A stretch of 64,000 nt of DNA from Pelomonas margarita (GTDB lineage Bacteria; Pseudomonadota; Gammaproteobacteria; Burkholderiales; Burkholderiaceae_C), in NCBI RefSeq assembly GCF_043555875.1, contig NZ_JBIGHW010000004.1:186001-250000 (forward strand), written 5' to 3'. A program made the translations under genes and the position numbers. Position 1 is the stretch's first letter, and the number at the start of each line of letters is the position of its first letter. The notes beneath the pieces were generated by a model. It was not told the DNA's origin. It did no database searches and saw only the letters and a program-made list of their open reading frames with translations. This document shows, piece by piece, positions 24,749 through 33,389 of this stretch.

Positions 24749-25729
24749 TCACCCGCGCGGTGCGCGGCCGCGGCGTGCGATCAGGCCCAGCATGGCGAAG
24801 CCGGCCAGCCAGAGCAGCGTGGTTGCTGGTTCCGGCACGGCGCTGACGGTGTTGGGGAAGAAGCCCGAGGCCGACGTCGTGACGGTGCCCTCGGGGCCGC
24901 TGAAGGACGCGCCGACCGAATGCGAGAAGTCGACGACGAAGGTGAGGCGCTCAGGCAGCGGGAAGTCCGACTGGAAGCGCGCCGATACGTTCAAGTAAGC
25001 GACCCATTCGAAGCTGCCACCCGGCTCGAAGGTCGAACTGATGACGGTGGGGGTGTTCGCCTGGACATCGATGTAGGGTGCCGTCGCACCATCGAACCAC
25101 GGCGTGTACGGGCGCCCCAGATAGCCGCCGACGCCGCTGTCGCTGATGCGCAGCGCGCTGATCGCGGCGCTCAGGCGGGTGTATTCCGCCTGAGCTTCTG
25201 CGTTCCAGGGCTTGTCCCACAGCGCGTCCATCTGGGTCTGCAGGGCCATGTAGCCGGGGCGGTAGGCCTGGAAGCCGAAGATGACCAGGCTCTGGAAATC
25301 CGGGTCCAGAGGCGCCATCAGGGCGCTCGGCAGCGACTGCCGGATGGTGCCGGTGACGGAGAAGCTGAACGTGACCTTCTCGCCCGGCTGCCAGGCGTGG
25401 GCCTGGCCGGTGGCGGCGTCGACGGCGCCGAAGGTGTCGCCGAATTGCGCAGTCGCGCTGCTGTTGATGTAGTCGGCGGTGCCGCCCGCCGAGGCTTTCA
25501 GCGAGCCCTCGGCCAGCGAGGCGCGCGAGTAGGCACTGTCGATGCCGTTGTAGGTGGTATCGGCGGTCAGCGCGCTCTCGGTGGTCGCGCCGGTGGTGTT
25601 GGACACCAGACGCTGCGTGTCGGGCGCGGCGTAGATGTAGGAGACGTTGGCCACCGACATCGATTGGGCAAAGGTGCTCGTGGCGGCGGTGGTCAGGGCG
25701 AGGGCAGTCCAGAGGGCCAGGTGTTTCAT
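24749..25729 (-). CDS. PEP-CTERM exported protein 2
   Basis: 326 residues. Signal peptide 1-21 (MKHLALWTALALTTAATSTFA). The middle part shows no family I recognise; it contains a beta-rich segment (EKVTFSFSVTGTIRQSLP) and a Trp/Tyr-rich region (ALWDKPWNAEAQAEYTRL). The C-terminus SAVPEPATTLLWLAGFAMLGLIARRGRAPRG is a textbook PEP-CTERM signal with PEP motif, hydrophobic helix and basic tail. It lies 37 nt after the LuxR-type regulator gene and is probably in the same transcript. It shares its leader motif with PEP-CTERM gene 1. Confidence 0.85.
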   Translation of the reverse strand: MKHLALWTALALTTAATSTFAQSMSVANVSYIYAAPDTQRLVSNTTGATTESALTADTTYNGIDSAYSRASLAEGSLKASAGGTADYINSSATAQFGDTFGAVDAATGQAHAWQPGEKVTFSFSVTGTIRQSLPSALMAPLDPDFQSLVIFGFQAYRPGYMALQTQMDALWDKPWNAEAQAEYTRLSAAISALRISDSGVGGYLGRPYTPWFDGATAPYIDVQANTPTVISSTFEPGGSFEWVAYLNVSARFQSDFPLPERLTFVVDFSHSVGASFSGPEGTVTTSASGFFPNTVSAVPEPATTLLWLAGFAMLGLIARRGRAPRG

Positions 25730-25733
25730 TGGG

Positions 25734-25768
25734 CGTTCCAGGGGATTTCAGTGATGACAGCGAGAATC
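25734..25768 (-). repeat. Leader motif shared by the two PEP-CTERM genes, copy 2
   Basis: Minus strand: GATTCTCGCTGTCATC, spacer with TGAAAT, then TGGAACG ending 4 nt before the ATG at 25729. The blocks match copy 1 at 24631-24660 with a few inserted bases. Part of it overlaps the stop codon of the LuxR gene. Confidence 0.6.
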
Positions 25769-26429
25769 AGGCGGGCCCGCCGTTGGCGAGCCGGGGGTGC
25801 ACGCCACTGTGCCCAGCGCCCGCGGTGCCGTCGTTGCCTGTTTGGGCAAGACCCGACCCTTGAGCGCGCGCCGCCCCCGCAAGCCAGGGGTGCGTTGGCA
25901 TGGCGGCGCTGCGCAGGATCAGCGAGACGAGTTGCGACTGCCGGCGCGTGCCGCTCTTCACCAGTACGCGTTTGATGTGGGACTGCACGGTGTTGATCTG
26001 CACGCCCATCGCCAGCGCCAGTTCGGCGCCCGTCTGGCCCTGGGCCAGGCCCGCAGCCACCAGTGCCTCGGTGGGTGTGAGGTCGAAGAGGTCCTGCAGC
26101 AGATCGGTGTCGGGTGTCTCCAGTGCGGGATCCCGCAGCGTGACCAGCACCCATTCCATGCCCGACGCCGACAGCCGTTCGGCGCGCAGCGTCAATGCCG
26201 GGCCGTCGGCCCGTGGCAGGGATGCCGCCGTGCGGCTGCCGCGCACGGCCCTCGCCAGCGCGCGGTTCAGCGCGGGTTGGTCGCCGGGCGTGTGCAGGCT
26301 GCGCTGCTGCACGGTCAGCACGGGCGTGGCCCAGGCCAGCAGGCGTTGCGCGGCCGGGCTCACATGCACCACGCTCAGCCGGATGTCCAGCAGGATGCAG
26401 GGCCCTGCTGGCACAAGCCGTTCGATCAT
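25767..26429 (-). CDS. LuxR-type (GerE) transcriptional regulator
   Basis: 220 residues. The N-terminal part (about 5-100) looks like a PAS-type sensor fold (ILLDIRLSVVHVSPAAQRLLAWA) and has no receiver-domain aspartate pattern. A C-terminal LuxR helix-turn-helix spans about 116-175 (DLTPTEALVAAGLAQGQTGAELALAMGVQINTVQSHIKRVLVKSG). A tail of about 45 residues follows. It is followed by PEP-CTERM gene 2 after 37 nt and preceded by a motif repeated upstream of PEP-CTERM gene 1. It is therefore a good candidate for the regulator of both surface proteins and of itself. Confidence 0.88.
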   Translation of the reverse strand: MIERLVPAGPCILLDIRLSVVHVSPAAQRLLAWATPVLTVQQRSLHTPGDQPALNRALARAVRGSRTAASLPRADGPALTLRAERLSASGMEWVLVTLRDPALETPDTDLLQDLFDLTPTEALVAAGLAQGQTGAELALAMGVQINTVQSHIKRVLVKSGTRRQSQLVSLILRSAAMPTHPWLAGAARAQGSGLAQTGNDGTAGAGHSGVHPRLANGGPA

Positions 26430-26478
26430 CGAAGCCTCCGTCTGCGACGCAGTGCTTGCGGTGCTCCGGTGGAACCCG

Positions 26479-26528
26479 CCGCCTGCGTCGGTCAGAGGAG
26501 AGACGAATGCGCTGCCGATTTGTCAGGC
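26479..26528 (-). promoter_or_regulatory. Two-block promoter-like motif, copy upstream of the LuxR gene
   Basis: Minus strand GCCTGACAAA (26528-26519), 28 nt, CGACGCAGGCGG (26490-26479), about 50 nt before the LuxR start codon. It duplicates the arrangement at 24683-24731. The intervening bases also share GGC and GCGCA patches. Confidence 0.5.
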
Positions 26529-26547
26529 GGCGCGGCGAAAACCGGGA

Positions 26548-27390
26548 TCAGGTCTTGACGCCCAGCTCGCGCAGGCGCTCGTTGAGGTAGGCGTCCGCCG
26601 TGTAGCGGTCGCTCAGCACCACGTTGTCGCGAGGGTGCAGGAACAGCGGCAGCGACACGCGGCTCTTCTTCGCGCCGTCGCCGGTCGGGTTGACGACGCG
26701 GTGCTGCGTCGACGGGTAGTAGCCCGCAGAGGCTTCTTGCAGCATGTCGCCGATGTTGATGGTCAGCGTGCCGAAGTCGCAGGGCACGTCATGCCAGGCG
26801 CCGTCCTTACCCAGCACCTGCAGGCCGGGCTCGTTGGCGGCGGGCAGGATGGTCAGCAGGTTGATGTCGCCGTGCGCTGCGGCGCGCAGCGAGCCGGCCG
26901 GCTCCAACCCCGTCAGCGGCGGGTAGCGCAGCACGCGCAGCAGCGTCTTGTTGCTGCCCTGGATCATGTTGGACAGCGGCTCGCGGTACTTCGCGGCGAT
27001 GTCCGGCGGCGTGTAGCGCTCCACCCAGCCCAGCAGCTCCTCGGCCAGTGCGTTGGCCTCGCGGTAGTAGGTGAGGGCGTCTTCCCTCAGCTGCTCCGGG
27101 ATGCGGCCCCAGGGGTAGACATGGAAGTACTCCTTGATGTCCTTTTGCTTGGAACCCTTCGCAGTTTCTGAAATCTCGGTTGAAAACCAGCCGTCCTGTG
27201 TCTCGCGCGAGAACGCGTAGGCGTCCTTGCCCTCGCCGTTGAAGAACGCGAGCCAGTCCGCGTAGATCTTCTCGACCAGGGCCTGCCGGATGGGGTGGTG
27301 GGTCAGCACGCCGAAGCCGGTTTCGTGCAGGGAGCGGGTGAACTTCTCGGCTGCGTCCGCAGCGCGGTAGTCGACGACCTGGACTTGCAT
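26548..27390 (-). CDS. 2-oxoglutarate/Fe(II)-dependent oxygenase, isopenicillin N synthase family
   Basis: 280 residues from ATG 27390, which follows GAGGA. Double-stranded beta-helix oxygenase with the iron facial triad His173, Asp175 (AAHGDINLLT) and His230 (STQHRVVNP), and Arg244 (KKSRVSLPLF) placed to bind the 2-oxoglutarate carboxylate as R-x-S. The N-terminal DIOX_N-type region is FTRSLHETGFGVLTHHPIR. Substrate unknown; relatives include enzymes of ethylene, antibiotic and plant hormone chemistry as well as many uncharacterised bacterial ones. It is divergent from odhA across a 298-nt gap and 118 nt from the LuxR gene. Confidence 0.9.
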   Translation of the reverse strand: MQVQVVDYRAADAAEKFTRSLHETGFGVLTHHPIRQALVEKIYADWLAFFNGEGKDAYAFSRETQDGWFSTEISETAKGSKQKDIKEYFHVYPWGRIPEQLREDALTYYREANALAEELLGWVERYTPPDIAAKYREPLSNMIQGSNKTLLRVLRYPPLTGLEPAGSLRAAAHGDINLLTILPAANEPGLQVLGKDGAWHDVPCDFGTLTINIGDMLQEASAGYYPSTQHRVVNPTGDGAKKSRVSLPLFLHPRDNVVLSDRYTADAYLNERLRELGVKT

Positions 27391-27688
27391 GGGGAATCCT
27401 CGTTGTCCCGTGGCGCAGCCATTCAATCGCGGGGCTGTCGCGGGCGCAAGTTTACGAGGCAGTCAACTTTTTTCGAGCCCGATCAGTGAAGTTTGTCGCG
27501 GCCGGGCGGCTGCGCCGGGCAAACCCGAGGTGCTAGAGTTCGGCCCCTTGAGACTTATGGTCCTTCCCGTCCCTTTTGCCTGGTCAACAGCGAAGGTGGG
27601 TCGCAATCCGCCAACCGGTCGAGCCGTGTCGCGGAAGGTTCTTCAACCAGCCAACTCCCTGGAAACCGGGGCATGAGGTGAGCGAAAG
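27391..27688. promoter_or_regulatory. Divergent intergenic region oxygenase / odhA
   Basis: A 298-nt gap that must hold both promoters. Visible elements are a TAGAGT -10-like box at 27532-27537 toward odhA and a TTGACT in the AT-richer stretch near 27465 toward the oxygenase. No good partner hexamer was found for either. No RNA gene, riboswitch or small ORF with support was recognised. Confidence 0.4.
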
Positions 27689-30544
27689 ATGATGCAGCAA
27701 TACAGGTCGAACTCCTACCTGTTCGGGGGCAATGCCCCGTACGTGGAGGAGATGTACGAGGCTTACCTCGACAACCCGGGCTCTGTGCCCGACAACTGGC
27801 GCGATTACTTCGACGCCCTCCAGCACGTGCCCGCCGTAGACGGCAGCGAGTCCCGTGACGTGGCCCATGCGCCGGTCATCGAGTCCTTCGCGCAACGTGC
27901 CAAGGCCAACGCCTTCGCCAACAAGGCTTCCAGCGCCGACCTCGCCGTCGCCCGCAAGCAGGTGCACGTGCAGTCGCTGATCGCGGCCTATCGCTTCCTC
28001 GGCAACCGCTGGGCCGAGCTGGACCCGCTCAAGCGTGCCGAGCGCCCCAAGATCCCCGAACTCGACCCCGCGTTCTACGACCTGAGCGAGTCCGACATGG
28101 ACATCTCGTTCAGCGCCGTGAACAGCTACTTCGGTGGCGAGACGATGACGCTGCGCCAGATCGTGCAGGCGCTGCGCGAGACCTACTGCGGCAGCATCGG
28201 CTCCGAGTTCATGCACGGCTCCGACCCGGCCGAGAAGCGCTGGTGGCAGGAGCGGCTGGAGAAGTCGCGCAGCAAGCCCAGCTTCAGCGCCGAGAAGAAG
28301 AAGGCCATCCTGGAGCGGCTGACGGCGGCCGAAGGCCTGGAGCGCTACCTGCATACCAAGTACGTCGGCCAGAAGCGCTTCTCGCTGGAAGGTGGCGAGA
28401 GCTTCATCGCCGCCATGGACGAACTGATCAAGCGCGGCGGCGAGCGCGGTGTGCAGGAAATCGTCATCGGCATGGCCCACCGCGGCCGTCTGAACGTGCT
28501 GGTCAACACGCTGGGCAAGATGCCCGCCGATTTGTTCGCCGAGTTCGAGCACAAGGCCGCTGAAGACCTGCCCGCCGGTGACGTGAAGTACCACCAGGGC
28601 TTCAGCTCTGATGTGTCCACCGCAGGCGGTCCGGTCCACCTGTCGCTGGCCTTCAACCCGTCCCACCTGGAAATCGTCAACCCGGTCGTCGAAGGCAGCG
28701 TCCGCGCCCGCCAGGACCGCCGGGGCGACACCGTCGGCGCGCAGGTGCTGCCGGTGCTGGTGCACGGTGACGCGGCCTTCGGTGGCCAGGGCGTCGTGCA
28801 GGAAACGCTGGCCATGGCCCAGACCCGTGGCTACCGCACGGGTGGCACGGTGCACATCGTCATCAACAACCAGATCGGCTTCACCACCAGCGACCCGCGC
28901 GACCTGCGCTCGACCTGGTACTGCTCCGACGTCGTCAAGATGGTGGAGGCGCCGGTGCTGCACGTGAACGGCGACGATCCCGAGGCCGTGGTCTACGCCA
29001 TGCAGCTGTGCATGGACTACCGCGCCGAGTTCAAGAAGGACGTCGTCATCGACATCGTCTGCTTCCGCAAGCTGGGCCACAACGAGCAGGACACGCCCGC
29101 GCTGACGCAGCCGCTGATGTACAAGAAGATCGCCGCCCACCCCGGCACGCGCAAGGTCTACGGCGACAAGCTGGTCGCCCAGAACGTGTTGCCGGTCGAG
29201 GGGCCGGACGAAATGGTCAAGACCTACCGTGCCGCCATGGACGAGGGCCGCCATACCGTCGACCCGGTGCTGACCAACTTCAAGAGCAAGTTCGCCACCG
29301 ACTGGTCGCCCTTCCTGGGCAAGAAGTGGACGGACAGTTGCGACACTGCCATCCCCGCCACCGAGTGGAAGCGCCTGGCCGAGAAGCTGACGACGCTGCC
29401 CAAGGACTTCGCGCCGCACAACCTCGTCGCCAAGCTGTACGCCGACCGCGCCACGATGGGCCGGGGCGAGGTGAACATCGATTGGGGCATGGGCGAGTCC
29501 ATGGCTTTCGCGTCGCTGGTGGCCTCGGGCTATCCGGTGCGCCTGTCGGGCGAGGACAGCGGCCGTGGCACGTTCACGCACCGCCACGCCGTGCTGCACG
29601 ACCAGAACCGCGCCAACTGGGACGACGGTACCTACATCCCGCTGCAGAACGTTGCAGACGGCCAGGCGCCTTTCGTCGTCATCGACTCCATCCTGTCCGA
29701 GGAGGCAGTGCTGGGCTTCGAGTACGGCTACGCCGCCGCCGAGCCCAACACGCTGACCATCTGGGAAGCGCAGTTCGGCGACTTCGTCAACGGCGCGCAG
29801 GTCGTCATCGACCAGTTCATCGCCTCGGGCGAAGTGAAGTGGGGCCGCTCCAACGGCCTGACGATGATGCTGCCGCACGGCTACGAAGGCCAGGGCCCCG
29901 AGCACAGCTCGGCCCGCCTGGAGCGTTTCATGCAGCTGGCTGCGGACAACAACATGCAGATCGTGCAGCCGACCAACGCCGCGCAGATCTTCCATGTGCT
30001 GCGCCGCCAGATGCTGCGCATGTTCCGCAAGCCGCTGGTCATCATGACCCCGAAGAGCCTACTGCGTGCGAAGGATGCGACGTCGCCGCTGACCGACTTC
30101 ACCAAGGGCGAGTTCAAGACCGTCATCGGCGAGCGCGACGAGAGCATCAATGCCGACAAGGTCAAGCGCGTCATCGTCTGCTCGGGCAAGGTCTACTACG
30201 ACCTCGTCAAGACCCGTGCCGAGAAGAAGGCCAACGACGTCGCCATCGTGCGCGTTGAGCAGCTCTATCCCTTCCCGCACAAGGCCTTCTCGACCGAGCT
30301 CAAGAAGTACCCCAACGCCACCGACATCGTCTGGTGCCAGGACGAGCCGCAGAACCAGGGCGCCTGGTTCTTCGTGCAGCACTACGTGCACGAGAACATG
30401 CTCGAAGGCCAGAAGCTCGGCTACGCAGGCCGTGCTGCCAGCGCCAGCCCGGCCTGCGGCTATGCCCACCTGCACCAGGACCAGCAGAAGGCTTTGCTGG
30501 ACCAGGCGTTCGCCAAGCTCAAGGGCTTCATCCTGACCAAGTAA
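27689..30544 (+). CDS. odhA: 2-oxoglutarate dehydrogenase E1 component
   Basis: Thiamine diphosphate enzyme that decarboxylates 2-oxoglutarate and succinylates the lipoyl arm of E2 in the TCA cycle. 951 residues, family length. The N-terminus YRSNSYLFGGNAPYVEEMYEAYLDNPGSVPDNWRDYF is typical. The active-site segments GMAHRGRLNVLVN, the GDAAFGGQGVVQETL region, and the transketolase-type part LSGEDSGRGTFTHRHAVLHDQ are intact, as is the C-terminal VWCQDEPQNQGAW. Two ATGs (27689, 27692) sit in tandem; either may be used. It heads odhA-odhB-lpdA. Confidence 0.98.
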   Translation: MMQQYRSNSYLFGGNAPYVEEMYEAYLDNPGSVPDNWRDYFDALQHVPAVDGSESRDVAHAPVIESFAQRAKANAFANKASSADLAVARKQVHVQSLIAAYRFLGNRWAELDPLKRAERPKIPELDPAFYDLSESDMDISFSAVNSYFGGETMTLRQIVQALRETYCGSIGSEFMHGSDPAEKRWWQERLEKSRSKPSFSAEKKKAILERLTAAEGLERYLHTKYVGQKRFSLEGGESFIAAMDELIKRGGERGVQEIVIGMAHRGRLNVLVNTLGKMPADLFAEFEHKAAEDLPAGDVKYHQGFSSDVSTAGGPVHLSLAFNPSHLEIVNPVVEGSVRARQDRRGDTVGAQVLPVLVHGDAAFGGQGVVQETLAMAQTRGYRTGGTVHIVINNQIGFTTSDPRDLRSTWYCSDVVKMVEAPVLHVNGDDPEAVVYAMQLCMDYRAEFKKDVVIDIVCFRKLGHNEQDTPALTQPLMYKKIAAHPGTRKVYGDKLVAQNVLPVEGPDEMVKTYRAAMDEGRHTVDPVLTNFKSKFATDWSPFLGKKWTDSCDTAIPATEWKRLAEKLTTLPKDFAPHNLVAKLYADRATMGRGEVNIDWGMGESMAFASLVASGYPVRLSGEDSGRGTFTHRHAVLHDQNRANWDDGTYIPLQNVADGQAPFVVIDSILSEEAVLGFEYGYAAAEPNTLTIWEAQFGDFVNGAQVVIDQFIASGEVKWGRSNGLTMMLPHGYEGQGPEHSSARLERFMQLAADNNMQIVQPTNAAQIFHVLRRQMLRMFRKPLVIMTPKSLLRAKDATSPLTDFTKGEFKTVIGERDESINADKVKRVIVCSGKVYYDLVKTRAEKKANDVAIVRVEQLYPFPHKAFSTELKKYPNATDIVWCQDEPQNQGAWFFVQHYVHENMLEGQKLGYAGRAASASPACGYAHLHQDQQKALLDQAFAKLKGFILTK

Positions 30545-30554
30545 GACCGCATGA

Positions 30555-30589
30555 CGCAGCGCCCCTTCTGACGAAGACCCGGCGCTGCG
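30555..30589. other. Hairpin in the odhA-odhB spacer
   Basis: CGCAGCGCC (30555-30563) pairs perfectly over 9 bp with GGCGCTGCG (30581-30589) around a 17-nt loop. No T-run follows. It may act in mRNA processing or stability between E1 and E2 messages. Confidence 0.45.
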
Positions 30590-30643
30590 CTTGCCTGCGC
30601 CTGCGCACCCCACACCCAAATACAAGACACGGAGCCTCACACC

Positions 30644-31894
30644 ATGGCCATCGTTGACGTTCAAGTTCCCCAGTTTTCCGAATCTGTTTCCGAAGGCACG
30701 CTGCTGACCTGGAAGAAGAAGCCCGGCGAAGCCGTCTCGGTTGACGAGACCCTCGTCGAGATCGAGACCGACAAGGTCGTGCTGGAAGTGCCGGCACCGG
30801 CCTCGGGCGTGTTGACCGAGATCGGCGTTGCCGACGGCAGCACCGTCACCAGCCAGCAGCTGCTGGCCAAGATCGACACCGAAGCCAAGGCCGGCGCCGC
30901 AGCGCCCGCCGCGGCTGCTGCACCGGCTGCCGCTGCCACCGTGGCTGCTGCACCGGCTGCCACCGGCGGCAACAAGGGCGACGTGGCCATGCCCGCTGCC
31001 GCGAAGATCCTGGCCGAGAAGGGCCTGACGGCCACCGACGTCGCCGGCTCCGGCAAGGACGGCCGTGTGACCAAGGGTGACGCGCTGGCCGCCTCGGCCA
31101 AGCCCGCCGCTGCTCCCGTGGTCGTGCCCGCCGCGCCCGCCGTCGCCAAGCCGCTGCCCAGCGTCGCCGCCCCCGGCCTGCAGAGCCTGGGCGACCGCCC
31201 CGAGCAGCGCGTGCCCATGACCCGCCTGCGCGCCCGCATCGCCGAGCGCCTGCTTCAGTCGCAAGCCACCAACGCCATCCTGACCACGTTCAACGAAGTG
31301 AACATGGCCCCGGTCATGGAGCTGCGCAAGAAGTTCCAGGACAGCTTCACCAAGGAACACGGCACCAAGCTGGGCTTCATGAGCTTCTTCGTGAAGGCCG
31401 CCGTGCACGCGCTGAAGAAGTACCCGGTGCTGAATGCGTCGGTCGACGGCAACGACATCGTCTACCACGGCTATTTCGACATCGGCATCGCCGTCGGCTC
31501 GCCGCGCGGCCTGGTCGTGCCCATCCTGCGCAACGCCGACCAGATGAGCTTCGCCGACATCGAGAAGAAGATCGCCGAGTTCGGCAAGAAGGCCCAGGAA
31601 GGCAAGCTCGGCATCGACGAGATGAGCGGCGGTACCTTCTCCATCTCCAACGGCGGCACCTTCGGCTCCATGCTGTCCACCCCCATCATCAACCCGCCGC
31701 AGTCGGCCATCCTGGGTGTGCACGCCACCAAGGATCGCGCTGTGGTGGAGAACGGCCAGATCGTCATCCGCCCGATGAACTACCTGGCCATGTCCTATGA
31801 CCACCGCATCATCGACGGCCGCGAAGCCGTGCTGGGCCTGGTTGCGATGAAGGACGCGCTGGAAGATCCGTCGCGCCTGCTGTTCGACATCTAA
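30644..31894 (+). CDS. odhB: Dihydrolipoyllysine-residue succinyltransferase (2-oxoglutarate dehydrogenase E2)
   Basis: Core of the 2-oxoglutarate dehydrogenase complex, 416 residues. One lipoyl domain (1-76) has the lipoyl-lysine in EIETDKVVLE. An Ala/Pro linker with near-tandem repeats follows, then the E1/E3-binding domain (MPAAAKILAEKGL..GSGKDGRVTKGD, about 117-155) and a second linker. The catalytic domain (about 185-416) ends with the active-site YDHRIIDGREAV. The ATG follows a GGAG. It is 18 nt upstream of lpdA, so E2 and E3 are co-translated from one mRNA. Confidence 0.98.
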   Translation: MAIVDVQVPQFSESVSEGTLLTWKKKPGEAVSVDETLVEIETDKVVLEVPAPASGVLTEIGVADGSTVTSQQLLAKIDTEAKAGAAAPAAAAAPAAAATVAAAPAATGGNKGDVAMPAAAKILAEKGLTATDVAGSGKDGRVTKGDALAASAKPAAAPVVVPAAPAVAKPLPSVAAPGLQSLGDRPEQRVPMTRLRARIAERLLQSQATNAILTTFNEVNMAPVMELRKKFQDSFTKEHGTKLGFMSFFVKAAVHALKKYPVLNASVDGNDIVYHGYFDIGIAVGSPRGLVVPILRNADQMSFADIEKKIAEFGKKAQEGKLGIDEMSGGTFSISNGGTFGSMLSTPIINPPQSAILGVHATKDRAVVENGQIVIRPMNYLAMSYDHRIIDGREAVLGLVAMKDALEDPSRLLFDI

Positions 31895-31912
31895 GCTGAG
31901 GACACGATCAGC

Positions 31913-33334
31913 ATGACTACAAAGCAATTCGACGTCGTCGTCATCGGTGGCGGCCCTGGCGGCTACATCGCCGCTATCCGTGCGGCCCAACTGGGCATGA
32001 ATGTCGCCTGCGTCGACGAGTGGAAGAACGACAAGGGCGGCCCGGCTCCGGGCGGCACCTGCACCAACGTGGGCTGCATCCCGTCCAAGGCGCTGCTGCA
32101 GTCGTCGGAGCACTTCGACCACGCTGGCCATCACTTCGCCGAGCACGGCATCAGCCTGGACAACCTGAAGATCGACGTCGCCAAGATGGTGGGCCGCAAG
32201 GACGCCGTCGTGAAGCAGAACAACGACGGCATCCTCTACCTGTTCAAGAAGAACAAGGTCACCTTCTTCCACGGTCGCGGCAGCTTCGTCGCCGCCAAGG
32301 ATGGCGGTTATGAGCTCAAGGCCGGGGACGAGACTGTCTTCGCCAAGCAGGTCATCCTGGCCACGGGCTCCAACGCCCGCCAGCTGCCCGGCGCGGAGTT
32401 CGACGAGGAGTTGATCCTGTCCAACGACGGCGCGCTGCGCATCCCGGCCGTGCCGGGCAAGTTGGGTGTCATCGGCTCGGGCGTCATCGGCCTGGAGATG
32501 GGCTCGGTGTGGCGTCGCCTGGGCTCGGAAGTGACCATCCTGGAAGCCATGCCGGCCTTCCTGGCCGCGGCCGACGAAGGCGTGGCCAAGGAAGCCGCCA
32601 AGGTCTTCAAGAAGCAGGGCCTGGACATTCAGCTCAGCGTCAAGATCAGCAAGGTCACCAAGGGCAAGAAGGACGTCACCATCGCCTACACCGACGCCAA
32701 GGGCGCCGAGCAGACGCTGGTGGTTGACAAGCTGATCGTTTCCATCGGCCGCGTGCCCAACACCATCGGCCTGAACACCGACGCCGTGGGCCTGAAGCTC
32801 GACGAGCGTGGCGCCATCGTGGTGGACGACGAATGCAAGACCAACCTGCCGGGCGTCTGGGCCGTGGGCGACGTGGTGCGTGGTCCCATGCTCGCGCACA
32901 AGGCCGAGGAAGAGGGCGTGGCGGTGGCCGAGCGCATGGCCGGCCAGCATGGCCACGTCAACTTCAACACCATCCCGTGGGTCATCTACACCTCGCCCGA
33001 GATCGCCTGGGTCGGTAAGACCGAGCAGCAGCTCAAGGCCGAAGGCGTGGCCTACAAGGCGGGCCAGTTCCCGTTCCTGGCCAACGGCCGCGCCCGCGCG
33101 TTGGGGGACACGACCGGCTTCGTCAAGTTCCTGGCTGATGCCACGACCGACGAAATCCTGGGCGTGCACATCATCGGCCCGTTCGCCTCCGAGCTGATCT
33201 CGGAGGCTGTCGTGGCCATGGAGTTCAAGGCCTCGGCCGAGGACATCGCCCGCATCTGCCACGCCCATCCGTCGCTGTCCGAGGCGACCAAGGAAGCGGC
33301 GCTGGCCGTAGACAAGCGCACGCTGAACTTCTGA
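31913..33334 (+). CDS. lpdA: Dihydrolipoyl dehydrogenase (E3)
   Basis: FAD disulfide oxidoreductase that reoxidises the lipoyl arm of E2 using NAD+. 473 residues. The N-terminal FAD site is VVIGGGPGGYIAAIRAAQLG, the redox-active disulfide GGTCTNVGCIPSK (about residues 45-57), the NAD site VIGSGVIGLEMGSVW, and the C-terminal dimerisation motif HAHPSLSEA carries the catalytic His. All motifs are intact. It ends the odh operon and is followed by a strong terminator. Confidence 0.98.
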   Translation: MTTKQFDVVVIGGGPGGYIAAIRAAQLGMNVACVDEWKNDKGGPAPGGTCTNVGCIPSKALLQSSEHFDHAGHHFAEHGISLDNLKIDVAKMVGRKDAVVKQNNDGILYLFKKNKVTFFHGRGSFVAAKDGGYELKAGDETVFAKQVILATGSNARQLPGAEFDEELILSNDGALRIPAVPGKLGVIGSGVIGLEMGSVWRRLGSEVTILEAMPAFLAAADEGVAKEAAKVFKKQGLDIQLSVKISKVTKGKKDVTIAYTDAKGAEQTLVVDKLIVSIGRVPNTIGLNTDAVGLKLDERGAIVVDDECKTNLPGVWAVGDVVRGPMLAHKAEEEGVAVAERMAGQHGHVNFNTIPWVIYTSPEIAWVGKTEQQLKAEGVAYKAGQFPFLANGRARALGDTTGFVKFLADATTDEILGVHIIGPFASELISEAVVAMEFKASAEDIARICHAHPSLSEATKEAALAVDKRTLNF

Positions 33335-33355
33335 TCGAGCGTCGCGCGATCTGAG

Positions 33356-33386
33356 AAGGGGCGGCCGAACAGTCGCCCCTTTTTTT
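33356..33386 (+). terminator. Intrinsic terminator of the odh operon
   Basis: AAGGGGCG (33356-33363) pairs with CGCCCCTT (33374-33381), extendable inward by two pairs, and the stem runs into seven Ts (33380-33386). The zapE start codon begins only 4 nt after the T-run. Confidence 0.88.
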
Positions 33387-33389
33387 GCC

